Below are positions 23,959-35,204 of a stretch of DNA of 64,000 nt, one piece after another. How positions within the stretch are numbered: position 1 is the stretch's first letter; the number at the start of each line of letters is the position of its first letter. The stretch comes from Charina bottae. Its lineage: Eukaryota > Chordata > Lepidosauria > Squamata > Charinaidae. The notes under the pieces were generated by a model that had not been told where the DNA came from, ran no database searches, and saw nothing but the letters and a program-made list of their open reading frames with translations. Made by a program: the position numbers and the translations under genes. The DNA lies in assembly GCA_023362775.1 (NCBI GenBank), contig JALMGJ010000029.1, positions 3,378,501 through 3,442,500 on the forward strand. The letters run 5' to 3'.

Positions 23959-24138
23959 AGAGCCAGTTGGGTGTAGTGGTTAAGGCATCAGGCTGAAACC
24001 GGAAGACTGAGTTCTAGTCCGGCGTTGGGCCAGTCACTCTCTCTCAACCCTAGGAAGGAGGCAATGGTAAACCACTTCTGAAAAACCTTGCCAAGAAAAC
24101 TGCAGGTTTTTGTTCAGGCAATCGCCAGGAGTAAAAAA
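23959..24138 (+). mobile_element. tRNA-derived SINE of a second family
   Basis: Head GAGCCAGTTGGGTGTAGTGG TTAAGGCATCAGGCT (A-box-like) with GAGTTCTAGTCC as B box. Body GGGCCAGTCACTCTCTCTCA and GGAGGCAATGGTAAACCACT. It ends near CAGGCAATCGCCAGGAGT. It matches the reverse complement of 41068-41308 along its length but lacks a central segment (the GGGTGACCTTGGGCC region) and its 3' end. No clear TSD. Confidence 0.75.
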
Positions 24139-24608
24139 ACCAAAAACGAAACTGGCTCAGAGGCACACATACTGCACATACACACAAAAAGTCTGAAAGT
24201 CAAACGTTTTATCTCTCTCCTTTCAAAACAGATGGAACAGATCCCGAATTGCAGACAATATTCCTTCAATACTAAAAAGAAAATACAACCTCATGCATTT
24301 TTAGATGTAGCTATCAACCTTATTGGTTTATTGTTTACGACAAATAGAGCTCCCAGGATAAAGCAAAGCAAATCAGTGGTTACATAAGAGATAGAAAGAA
24401 GCAGTGTGGACATTCTGATGCCCCTTGCTCCTTTCAGTCAGTCTGTCCAGTAGCTACCAAGTAAACCTAAAGACACTCTCAAGTTGAGGTCAACTCCATG
24501 GACATTTCCATGCAATTTTCTTGCAATAATAGAGAAATGCCTTGCTATTGTATTCCTCTGGGATTTTTCGAAGTCTACTACAGCGTTACAAATTCCTGGT
24601 AATCTACC
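24139..24608. other. Unassigned sequence
   Basis: No recognisable gene or repeat before the Bov-B target-site duplication. Confidence 0.4.
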
Positions 24609-24624
24609 ATCTAAATATTGTTGT

Positions 24625-25587
24625 TCAGTCGTTTAGTCGTGTCCGACTCTTCGTGACCTCATGGACCATAGCACGCCAGGCCTTCCTGTCCTCCACTGTC
24701 ACCCGGAGTTTACTCAAATTCATGTTCATTACATCGGTGATGCTATCTAACCATCTCATCCTCTGCCGTCCCCTTCTCCTTTTGCCTTCAGTCTTTCCCA
24801 GCATCAGGGTCTTTTCCAGTGAGTCCTCTCTTCGCATTAGGTGGCCAAAGTATTTCAGCTTCAGCTTCAGTATCTGTCCTTCCAATGAGCAGTCAGGGTT
24901 GATTTCCTTTAGGATTGACTGATTTGACCTCCTTGCAGTCCAAGGGACTCTCAAGAGTCTTCTCCAGCACCACAGTTCGAAAGCATCAATTATTCGGCGC
25001 TCAGCCTTCCTTATTGTCCAACTCTCACAGCCATACATTACTACTGGGAAAACCATAGCTTTAACTATACGGACCTTAGTCGGCAAGGTGATGTCTCTGC
25101 TTTTTAATATGCTGTCTAGGTTTGCCATAGCTTTCCTCCCAAGGAGCAAGCGTCTTTTAATTTCATGGCTGCAGTCACCATCTGCGGTGATCTTGGAGCC
25201 CAAGAAAATAAAATCTGTCACTGCTTCCATTTCTTCCCCTTCTATTTGCCAGGAAGAGATGGGACCAGATGCCATGATCTGGGTTCTTTTAATGTTGAGT
25301 TTCAAGCCAGCTTTTGCACTCTCCTCTTTCACCCTCATCAAGAGGCTCTTTAGTTCCTCTTCACTTTCTGCCATTAGGGTGGTATTGTCTGCATATCTGA
25401 GGTTGTTGATATTTCTCCCGGCAATCTTAACTCCGGCTTGTGATTCATCCAGCCCGGCATTTCTCATGATGTATTCTGCATATAAGTTAAATAAGCATGG
25501 TGATAATATACAGCCTTGTTGTACTCCTTTCCCAATTTTGAACGGTTGTTCCATGTCCGGTTCTAACTGTTGCTTATTGACCCGCAT
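24625..25587 (-). pseudogene. Bov-B reverse transcriptase C-terminal part
   Basis: 320 codons, in a different frame from the upstream fragment. A small indel near 25530-25550, in the segment before PFKIGKGVQQGCILSP, moves the frame; the first ~15 residues of this ORF are therefore not native. Blocks present: GVQQGCILSPCLFNLYAEYI, NINNLRYADNTTLMAESEEE, FIFLGSKITADGDCSHEIKR and the RTE C-terminal RVPWTARRSNQSILKEI and KSRTRLND. In the catalytic YADD box the second Asp is Asn (YADN), which on its own should abolish polymerisation. Thus three lesions are visible: nonsense, frameshift and active-site loss. Confidence 0.9.
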
Positions 25588-27706
25588 ACAGGTTTCTCAG
25601 GAGACAGGTAAGGTGGTCTGGTACTCCCATCTCTTTAAGACTTTGCCACAGTTTGTTGTGATCCACACAATCAAAGGCTTTAGCGTAGTCAATGAAGCAG
25701 AAGTAGATGATTTTCTGGAACTCTCTTGCTTTTTCCATGATCCAGCGAATGTTGGCAATCTGATCTCTAGTTCCTCTGCCTCTTCGAAACCCAGCTTGCA
25801 CTTCTGGTAGTTCTCGGTTCACATACTGCTGAAGCCTAGCTTGTAGGATTTTGAGCATAACCTTGCTAGCATGTGAAATGAGCACAATTGTACGGTAGTT
25901 TGAACATTCTTTGGCATTGCCTTTCTTTGGAATTGGAACGTAAACTGACCTTTTCCAATCCTGTGGCCACTGTTGAGTTTTCCAAATTTGTTGGCATATT
26001 GAGTGCAGCACTTTAACAGCATCATCTTTTAGGATTTTAAATAGCTCAGCTGGGATACTGTCTTCTCCGCTAGCTTTGTTGTTAGTAATGCTTCCTAAGG
26101 CCCACTTGACTTCACTCTCTAGGATGTCCGGCTCAAGGTCAGTGACCACACCATCGTATTTATCAGGGACATTAAGATCTTTCTTGTATAGTTCTTCTGT
26201 GTATTCTTGCCACCTCTTCTTAATCTCTTCTGCTTCTGTTAGGTCCCTGCCTTTTTTGTCCTTTATCATGCCCATCTTTGCACAAAATGTTCCCTTGATA
26301 TCTCCAATTTTCTTGAAGAGATCTCTAGTCTTCCCCATTCTATTGTTTTCCTCGATTTCTTTGCACTGTTCATTTAAGAAGGCCGCCTTATCTCTCCTTG
26401 CTATTCTCTGGAAATCTGCATTCAGTTGGTTATACCTTTGCCTTTCTCCCTTGCCTTTTGCTTCCCTTCTTTCCTTAGCTATTTGTAAAGCCTCATCAGT
26501 CAGCCACTTTGCTTTCTTGCATTTCGTTTTCTTTGGGATGGTTTTAGTTGCTGCCTCCTGTACAATGTTACGAACCTCCATCCATAGTTCTTCAGGCACT
26601 CTGTCTACCAGATCTAATCCTTTAAATCTATTCCTCACCTCCACTGTGTATTCATAAGGGATATGATTTAGGTCATACCTGAGTGGTCTAGTGGTTTTCC
26701 CTACGTTCTTCAATTTAAGCCTAAATTTTGCGATAAGAAGCTCATGATCTGAGCCACAGTCAGCTCCAGGTCTTGTTTTTGCTGATTGTATAGAGCTCCT
26801 CCATCTTTGGCTGCAAAGTATATAATCAATCTGATTTCGGTATTGACCATCTGGTGATGTCCATGTGTAGAGTCGTCTCTTGTGTTGTTGGAAAAGAGTA
26901 TTTGCTATGACCAGCCTGTTCTCTTGACAAAACTCTATTAGCCTTTGCCCTGCTTCATTTTGTACTCCGAGGCCGAACTTGCCTGTTATTCCAGTTATTT
27001 TTTGACTTCCTACTTTAGCATTCCAGTCCCCTATGATGAAAAGGACATCTTTTTTTGGTGTTAGTTCTAGAAGGTGTTGTAGGTCTTCATAGAACCGGTC
27101 AACTTCAGCTTCTTCGGCATCAGTGGTTGGGGCATAGACTTGGATCACTGTGATGTTGAATGGTTTGCCTTGGAATCGAACTGAAAGCATTCTGCCGTTT
27201 TTCAGGTTGTACCCCAGTACTGCCTTTCCCACTCTTATACTGACTATGAGATCTACTCCATTTCTTCTAAGGGATTCTTGCCCACAGTAGTATATATAAT
27301 GGTCTCCTGAATTAAATTCGCCCATTCCTGTCCATTTTAGTTCACTGATTCCCAAGATGTCGATGTTCAATCTTGTCATCTCATGTTTGACCACATCCAG
27401 CTTACCTTGATTCATAGATCTTACATTCCAGGTTCCTATGCAATATTGTTCTTTACAGCATCTGACTTTCCTTCCACTTCCAGACACATCCACAGCTGAG
27501 CATCCTTTCGGCTTTGGCCCAGCCGCTTCACTCTTTCTGGAGCTACTCGGAATTGCCCTGCGCTCTTCCCCAGTAGCATTTTGGACACCTTCCGACCTGA
27601 GGGGCTCATCTTCCGGCGTCATATCTTTTAGCCTTTTGATACTGTCCATGGGTTTTCTTGGCAAGGATACTGGAGTGGTTTGCCATTCCCTCCTCCAGTG
27701 GACCAC
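25574..27706 (-). pseudogene. Bov-B endonuclease plus N-terminal reverse transcriptase
   Basis: 710 codons. After a roughly 85-residue leader comes the endonuclease domain (about residues 88-325): GTWNVRSMNQGKLD, ISELKWTGMGEF, VYAPTTD, IIGDWNAKVGS, the RTE-typical TWTSPDGQYRNQIDYIL, and the catalytic GSDHELL. A linker rich in Lys/Arg follows. Then reverse-transcriptase blocks: VYVPIPKKGNA, NYRTIVLISHASKV, QAGFRRGRGTRDQI and, holding the first catalytic Asp, CFIDYAKAFDCVDHNKLW. The frame ends at TAA (25574-25576) directly after NLYAGQ, where the family continues. So this is a disabled fragment, roughly two thirds of the original protein. The start Met at 27706 is the first in frame; the true one is uncertain. 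Confidence 0.9.
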
Positions 27707-27817
27707 GTTTTGTCAGAACTTTCCATCATGACCTGTTCTTCTTGACCTGACTTCATTGAGTTACGCAAGCCCCTTCGCCACGACAAGGCAGTGATCCATG
27801 AAGGGGATCTAAATATT

Positions 27818-28108
27818 AACAAGGACTTATTTTCCAGGCAAAGACATGATTGGCCAAGTCGTGTTGCTTGTGAGACAGTAGCTACTAGGAAGGTATATTT
27901 GTCCATACAAAATGTAATCAGAATTTACTACTTTTCACTGCATTTTTTAAAAAAGGAAAGGGTGAGGAGATTAATCTTTGCTGAAGCTAATTCCTTCCAG
28001 TTTTCTTGGTTGCACTTGGTAACTGATTGCAAATGTTAAAAGAAAGATGTTTTAATGTCTTATATTTCCTGCAAAGTTACTTTAGGTCAATTTAGAGCAA
28101 GACAGGTT
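27818..28108. other. Unassigned sequence
   Basis: No gene or repeat recognised between the Bov-B element and the next MITE. Confidence 0.4.
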
Positions 28109-28117
28109 GGAATAAAA

Positions 28118-28252
28118 CAGGGCCACAACTAAGGGGGGGCAAGTGGGGCAACAAAATGATGCCCGGGGGTGCCAAAATGACAAAATAACCCATGGGGGGG
28201 GGCGCGGAATCCATGTTTGCCCCGGGTGACACAGACCCTAGTTCCATCCCTG
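28118..28252. mobile_element. Short hAT-like MITE (135 bp), near-perfect 8-bp TSD
   Basis: The ends are CAGGGCCACAACTA and, inverted, CAGGGATGGAACTA. The flanks GAATAAAA (28110-28117) and GAATAAAG (28253-28260) agree at 7 of 8 positions. The interior is G-rich (GGGGGGGCAAGTGGGGCAAC). No coding capacity. Confidence 0.7.
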
Positions 28253-28260
28253 GAATAAAG

Positions 28261-28836
28261 TGAAAATTAGATAGACAGTGATCTTGGATATTCTATATGA
28301 ATTTTGTCAGAATTCACATATTCTATAGCAGTTTTCAGGAACAGAACTGACCCCCAATATTTGGATGCCAGAGTAGATGAACATGATGTTCCAGGACCAC
28401 ATTTTCATGTACTGAAACTAAATATGCTGAGCTGAATTTAAGGGTTCTACATTAGAAATGAAGAAATCTTACATCACAGGCTAGCATGCAGAGCTCTGCT
28501 TTCTGAACCCTTCTTTTTCTTTCCATATCCCAAATATCTGCTGCCTGAGATGGTCACCTCACCATACCTAATAGCTAACAAAAGTCAAAACAGCATGTAA
28601 GCTAAACATATTTTTTTTCTTTAAACAAAACAAAAAACCTACCTGGGATAACATCACATCACCAATTTGCCCTCCTGATCATCAGAGACCTTGGGGGGGG
28701 GGAAAGTAAATCTAAACTGTGATTGGATTTACCAACTAGCTTGTGAGAATGCACAACATTCATTCAATATGCAGCTTGGGATAAGCTGATGTTCCCAGTA
28801 CCATGCTTGGACATTTGGATCCATTTGGCATTATGC
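28261..28836. other. Unassigned sequence
   Basis: No gene or repeat recognised; short A- and G-tracts only. Confidence 0.4.
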
Positions 28837-28845
28837 AATTAAGCT

Positions 28846-29185
28846 AAGGGGGCGTGGTGGCTCAGTGGGTAAGACGCCAGGCTTGTCGATCGGAAGATCG
28901 CAAGTTCGGAGGTTTGAATCCCCAGCCCTGCGTGATGGAGTGATCTCCCGCACTCGCCCCAGCTCTTGCCAACCTAGCAATTCGAAAGCATGCAAATGCA
29001 AGTAGATGAATAGGTACCACTTCGGTGGGATGGTAAGAGTGTTCCACGCGCGTCATGCCGGCCACATGACCGTGGAAGCATCTTCGGACAATGCTGGCTC
29101 TTCGGCTAACAAACGGCGATGAGCACCGGCCCCTAGAATCGGACACGACTGCACAAATGTGCGGGGGGAACCTTTACCTTTTTAA
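28846..29185 (+). mobile_element. Sauria-type SINE, full length, 9-bp TSD
   Basis: Begins AAGGGGGCGTGGTGGCTCAG, with A box, a GGTTTGAATCC B box, the usual body, and a GGAACCTTTACCTTTTTA tail. AATTAAGCT is duplicated at 28837-28845 and 29186-29194. Confidence 0.9.
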
Positions 29186-29194
29186 AATTAAGCT

Positions 29195-30285
29195 GAAACG
29201 CACTACAGAGAACACATCTTCAATTCCACATCACACCCCCTTTTTTAAAATCTTCATCCAATGTGCACAAAAGCTATCTATTGAGTTAATAAGTGCTGTT
29301 GAAGGTTTCTAATTTTCAGAAGTTCTGTAACAGCCCTGGATCCATTCTTAAAATATTAATTATTAAACTAGAAAAACCATCATAATATTATGGTGCTATC
29401 TCCATCGGGGCCATTGAGATATTAACTCTTATATTATACATTGTTATTGTTATTATTTTGAGCGTAAAGACTACTGAGAGATTAAATTTTTTATTGTACA
29501 TTCCTAAATTAGGAAGAGAGAAGATTAAGACTGATGTCAACCCCACTAGGTAGACCAGACCAGGAAACCAACTCCACACGAAGGCTAAAACTACTTTTAT
29601 GGAGATTGGCTGTAATGTTTCAGCCCCTTCTGCCTAGGTAATGGTTCCTGTATATTTCCATCAGAGTCATCTTCCTTACTCTCTACTACTGCACATCTAC
29701 AGTATGTGGAGAAGGTGTCACTGAGCTAAGGGGCACATTCCTTCTCTGTCTCTGTACACTGCACCATACTGTCTTGCCATAGCAAGCTCACTTCAAAGCC
29801 AGTCTTCACCCATCTCATATTTGCAAATCCCTTTTGCATAAATCATGGCACAACAAAACCTGCCATAAACATCACACTTAGGGAGAGAGAGGAAAGTCCC
29901 TCTTTCTCTGAGAAATGGCCTTCACTTACCTGCCTTTTTAGATGAAACTTAAGCCCTTAACTTGGGCCATTTAGTACCTATTAAGGATCCCATGATATTT
30001 ACCACATGAAAAGGGGTGTTAACCCCTCAGCCAAATGCCTAGGTTGGTAATTAGGTTGGGCTTATTTAAATTTCCCATGAAATTTCAATTGGATAGGCTG
30101 TTGTTTCAATTTGCCCACTACTGTTCCTGTAGATCTTGTAGTTGGGCAAGATTCCCAGTGTAGATGTGGCAACTCTGCACATGTTGAATTTAGCTCTAAG
30201 CAGCTGTTTCATTTATTGTTATATTGTAAAGGCTAATGTATTTCTTCAACCTCTCCCCAGAAAGAACATATTATATATTATTTAA
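29195..30285. other. Unassigned sequence
   Basis: No recognisable gene or family-level repeat. Confidence 0.4.
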
Positions 30286-30287
30286 TG

Positions 30288-30360
30288 TTTGTAAACCGCC
30301 CAGAGTCTACTGTCGTGGAGATGGGCGGTGATAAATTCGAATAATACATAAAATAAATAT
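30288..30360 (+). repeat. Solo L3/CR1 3' tail
   Basis: TAAACCGCCCAGAGTCTACT then GTGGAGATGGGCGGTGATAA and an AATAAA run. Confidence 0.75.
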
Positions 30361-30467
30361 TATATCTGTGAGCAGAGAATGCAATAGGCTTTCCATAAAA
30401 CATCTAACTGCACTGGACTTTCCCTAGGTGGTACAATCAGCACTTCTAAATGAGGGTCACCTTGGCT

Positions 30468-30545
30468 ATTTTTTATTTATTTATTTTATTTATCACATTT
30501 GTATCCCGCCCATCTCCCCCACAAGGAGGGACCCTGGGCAGTTTA
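30468..30545 (-). repeat. Solo L3/CR1 3' tail, inverted
   Basis: A (TTTA)n run followed by CCGCCCATCTCCCCCACAAG and GGACCCTGGGCAGTTTA: the reverse complement of the neighbouring tail, about 110 bp away, so the two form an inverted pair. Confidence 0.75.
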
Positions 30546-32332
30546 TTTAGCTGCTGGAGAGGAAAAGATAGAGTGAATTGGATTTTAAAACCTTCTCACC
30601 TGGAATTGGGCCTCTGACTGGCTAATTCAGGGTGCTGGCAGCGAGAACAGATTTTTGTGGAGAATCTGTCGTTCTACTCAGGGTCTTAATATAAAAACAC
30701 AGTCTTTTGCCCTGCTGTTGGACTAAAAAGAGCCTAAAGAAACAGAAGTAGTTGACTACCAAGAGGATTATACCAGGTGCTGCCCTTTTGACTTCAGCCA
30801 GTGGGCCATAGCTGACCACTTCCTTAGCATAGCAATTATTCAGTCATTCCAGCACCATCTTAGGAGAGCTAATACGCAAAGTAATACTGGTGCTAAGGCC
30901 ATAATGAAGTGTGGAGAAAAAAGAAAATATGAGGAATTTATGAGACAGGCTGCCTGTCTAAACAATCTCAGTACATTTGCCTGCATCCCAAACTCCCTTA
31001 ATTAATTAATGACATAGTAATAGATAGATAATATATTTACTTCAGTCACTGACCAGATAAAACAGAACATATATAAACTAAATACAGCAAAGAGGGAAAA
31101 CAAACATAGTAATATTAATCAATATTATTTTATGAACTATATATTAATACTATTTTTAATTAATCAGCAGTAGAATACTCATTTTTTGGAGAGTAATGTA
31201 AGCAAAACAACAACTTTTTGGTCCCCTACATCTGAAATTTGAGCTGTGGGACAGGCAAAGTGAAAGGAAAGTTCATAGGAGAAGAAAATGTTAGAAGATC
31301 CAGGGATAATTGGAATAAGTATGCAGTCAATGCATTTAATATTATCACTGATTGACACATAAGACAAAGAAAAGAAACAACATATGCATATTATTTATTT
31401 TTTTTGACATGATTTCTAACCTACCCCAATCCTGATTTTGCTTCTATGTAATGTGTGAAATTGTTATTCCATGGCAGTCCGCTCAGGTTCACTTGTGCGG
31501 AAAAAAATGCAAATTTAGTGTATATGGCAAGGTAATTTCCTTCTGGGCCTGAAGGCCAATGAGGATGTTCTGAACCACGGAATGTCCACTGTGTACCACA
31601 ACACTGTGTTTATTTACTTATTTTTAAAAAGAAGGCATTTTTGAGGCTCAATGCTCCTAAACTCTGTAGGATGTGATGGAATTTTATAATTAATATATTT
31701 GGATAAACTGCATTTTCAAAGAATCAAGAGTCAGTATTGAGGTAGAACATATATATTACAGCTACATTAGAGGGTTGGGATCCTACCCAAAGCCACCAAG
31801 GTAAGACATGGGCCAGAACAACTTAGCCTCTTAACTCATACTCTTAATCACCGCATCATAAACATAATGCATGATGGAAAAGAATGGAAGAACAAGGCTT
31901 CAGATGAGAATTTGTGCACAGAATGGATTCCAGTATAAAAAGGTTGTTGAAGTCCAAACTTGCCAGGAGCCTTATAAGCAAACCTGAACTTCAATTTTGG
32001 AATGATTTCAATTTTTGTCTGGGCTAAAAAAAATCTTTTTCTTTGACTGAAGCAAGAAAAGGCAGGAATTTCTGGTTCCAGAGGAAAAAAATTAAGTCGA
32101 TGAATCCTTTGTTCTTGCTATTTCTCCACTAAAAATTGCTCTCCTTAATAGTGGAGAATGGAGAATATGTGATGGATTCTGAATAATTTCACATTGCCAG
32201 AATTTCCCCCCATTGGAAAGAGAACAAGATGGAGTTTAATTGCTGCACTCTTCCCATTTATACCACTATAAATGATTGTAATCTCTGAGGGTGAATTTTA
32301 ATTAAAAATTTAGATTCTTCAAGCATCTTTTT
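30546..32332. other. Unassigned sequence
   Basis: AT-rich with no gene or repeat family that I recognise. Confidence 0.4.
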
Positions 32333-32354
32333 GACTATGCTATACCTCTGTATA

Positions 32355-32692
32355 GGGGCGTGGTGGCTCAGTGGGTAAGATGCCAGGCTTGTCGATCGGA
32401 AGATCGCAAGTTGGGAGGTTCGAATCCCTAGCCCTGTGTGCGGAGTGAGCTCCCTCACTAGCTCCAGCTCTTGCCAACCTAGCAATTTGAAAGCATGCAA
32501 ATGCAAGTAGATGAATAGGTACCACTTCGGTGGGATGGTAACAGTGTTCCGCGCGCGTCATGCCGGCCACATGACCGTGGAAGCGTCTTCGGACAACGCT
32601 GGCTCTTCGGCTATCAAACGGAGATGAGCACCGGCCCCTAGAGTCGGACACGACTGCACAAAATGTGCAGGGGGAACCTTTACCTTTTTTTT
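32355..32692 (+). mobile_element. Sauria-type SINE, full length, 14-bp TSD
   Basis: Starts GGGGCGTGGTGGCTCAGTGG, with A and B boxes, GGTACCACTTCGGTGGG body, the hairpin region and a GAACCTTTACC tail ending in a T run. TATACCTCTGTATA is duplicated exactly at 32341-32354 and 32693-32706. The long exact duplication suggests a relatively recent insertion. Confidence 0.93.
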
Positions 32693-32859
32693 TATACCTC
32701 TGTATATTATGAGGGTTGAAATAAAGTAATATCTCCACTGCCATAAATTTAAATAGGGATGTTTTAATAAATGAAACAGGAAAATGATCCTTGAAATCAG
32801 CTCTTTTGTTACTATATTTACTTCTGCACATGAGGACCACCATTGACTGCACATTCTGC

Positions 32860-33215
32860 TAATGGTGGACAAGCTTCTTAAAGCTGTCATGAAAGAACTC
32901 CACACTTGTCTTTTCAACCAGATCTAGATAGCCCTTTCCACCTCTTGAGTTATACAGATGGCCACAAAAGTGTTCCTTCAATTTTCCTTCTGATGGAAGG
33001 TAGAAGTTCCATGGTGTGAAGTCCAGACTATGTGGCAGGTGGAATAAAACAGTGAGATCTAACTTTGCAATTGCCTGTTGGGTGTCCCATGAGGTGTGAG
33101 GTGCAGGATTGTCATGTTGAGAAAAATTTCCTTCTTGGGCTCTCCTTAATCATCGTTTCAAAATGTTGAGTGTTGCAATGTAGTGCATTGGCAATTTTTT
33201 CTCTATATAAAGTTC
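32860..33215 (-). pseudogene. Mariner-family transposase remnant (C-terminal third)
   Basis: On the minus strand one frame gives QHDNPAPHTSWDTQQAIAKL (about 33125-33060), then PHSLDFTPWNFYLP and KLKEHFCGHLYNS, and ends in FFHDSFKKLVHH followed by a stop. The order matches the mariner catalytic core: HDNAP/H box, YSPDLAPSDYHLF-type box, then a C-terminal KLV segment. The middle Asp (HDN) is present, but the final catalytic Asp of the APSD-type box is Asn (TPWN), with the DD34D spacing of 34 residues kept. No inverted repeats were located and the N-terminal part is absent. It is old and dead. Confidence 0.65.
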
Positions 33216-35196
33216 AGATATCACAAATTGTCTAATGTAAGCATGGCAATGTTCATTATAAATCATGGAAGTGTAAAACTTTTTGAAATTAAAACCAAAT
33301 GAATTCATCTTTATAGATGCAAAACTTTATGAAACCAAGCATAAATTTACACAATAGGGCTGTCATGGTTTATAAAATGTGGTTAATATTAAAACTTATC
33401 CTTTTTTCTCAAAAGCAAATAGAACATTTTGCCATTCTGTTGAAAAAGTGAAGTTTTCAATCTTATTTTTTTTAATCAATGTTTGAAAATCTGGGGAATT
33501 TGTTAGTTAGGATTGTACTATGTCACTTTAATTCTATGTGTGAATGCAAGAAAATAATGATTATTCAGTTCTTAAGGAGTTTCTGGACAGGGAAATGGTG
33601 TGGCACGGTTGAAAGTTCCCAGATGGCAATTTTTAAAGGAGCATTTATTTTCATTTAATCAGAAAGCACCACTATTGTGCACAAGCTAAAATAGCAGGTG
33701 TTTGAGTTCCTGGGAAAAGCATCAAACATGGCGAATTGAAAGCAGTCCTGATGAACTGCCTTACTAAACCTTATTCTTAAAAAATCCCAGATAAAATTTA
33801 CTGTAGCATTTTTTCAAAATAAAACCACGCTTGGGTTTTATTTTGAATAAATTTTTATTATTAAATTATTTTGAATCTCACTTGGGGATGGCTTAAAAAA
33901 TAATACCTTATGGTATATTTTTAATAGAGAAATATCTTTATATATCACTCTTTCACTCTGTTTATTAAAATACCATTGGTTGTATGTATGTATATACACA
34001 CACACTGAATTTCCTACAAGCAAAACATTTCAATACATGGATATTGCAGAAGAAGCAGAATTCATGGAATTTAAGATGTAGCTTGCATTAATATTTGCTG
34101 AATTAAAAGCAAATTTCTTTCTTGGGATAGCTAAACTGAAGGTAGATGTAGTATTTATATTACAATTGGGAACAGTGTGTTCTAAACAACTGCATTAGTG
34201 TCAATCGGACATCAGCTGCAATATACAGTACATGCAGTTGGAATTGCATATATATGAGAAGTGGATCACTTAAAGTCAATTGAACAGTTAAATAACTTGT
34301 TTTGAAAACTTATTATTAATATAAGAAGTTTAAAAATATATCATGAAGGGGAACTGGTAGCTTATACAGTACTACCTTGCAAGGTTAAAGGTACAGATGC
34401 CCCTGGGTGGTTGCAAAGCCATATTTAACACAGCCAAAAGTGTTGTGGTTGTTGTTTTTATCCTGTAGTCCCTTTACACAGTCAGTTGTATTTCTCATGA
34501 AAAGAGCTGGTGTCACCAACAGTAGTAATTCAAAGATGGTGATAAGATAAGTTAATTAAGATACTGGCCTATTGCATCCCCCCCTTTTTTTTCTGCTAAT
34601 CTGAAGACATGAAATTACACTTTACCCTAATTTGCAATGTAATAATCATAAAGTGTTATTTTATTTATTGACCAGGTGTTGACCTCTAATGACTGCCTCC
34701 GAAAAGGCTGCAAAACCCCAAGCATAATATTCATTAGCAGATCAGATACAGTTTAAAGTGCAGAAAGGACTGGACAGAAACAGATGGACTCACCATCAGG
34801 TGTGAAACTTGGCTCATGCTGTCATAACGGCCAGCCTGGAGCTGCACAGACCAATGTGAACAGTGGTTGGTTATCTCTCCAAGTCATAGACGCTGTTCTC
34901 AGTTAAAACAGAGTCTTCTCCAAAGAATTACAAATAGCTTCTTATTATTTTCCACTGATAGGCCTCCCCTAGGACTACTTAGAAACTCATATTTAAGCCT
35001 GTCAGGAAGACTGGCATCTGAAGCATTTTGCATCTGAACCTGAACTTCAGTAATGATAGTCTCTTGGAATGATACATGACAGTCCAATAAATAAGGTTCA
35101 AGTAACATCATCTAATACAGATGCTTCTTTGCCTCCCATGCCTGGAGAGGTACACAAGAAAACACTTTATTTGTAATTCTCCCTCTCTTTGCCATC
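33216..35196. other. Unassigned AT-rich sequence
   Basis: No gene recognised. A short (TGTA)/(CA) simple tract lies at about 33980-34005. Confidence 0.4.
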
Positions 35197-35204
35197 TCCT
35201 AAAA

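Larger units (their letters stand above)
24620..27806 (-). mobile_element. Bov-B (RTE clade) LINE, essentially full length, 11-bp TSD
   Basis: A 3,187-bp element on the minus strand. ATCTAAATATT is duplicated exactly at 24609-24619 and 27807-27817, so both ends are defined. The 5' end (27806 downward) carries CACTGCCTTGTCGTGGCGAA; the 3' end carries AGTCGGACACGACTAAACGA and finishes in GAACAAC. One long frame encodes an apurinic-type endonuclease and a reverse transcriptase, now split by a stop and a frameshift near 25574. No second ORF of note precedes it. A clean TSD and mostly open frame suggest moderate age. It belongs to the group that mobilises Sauria SINEs. Confidence 0.93.

Noticed and set aside
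25088..25810. 240-codon plus-strand ORF
   Set aside because: A shadow of the minus-strand Bov-B reverse transcriptase. The same applies to plus-strand ORFs at 24542-24922, 26076-26657 and 57439-57927.
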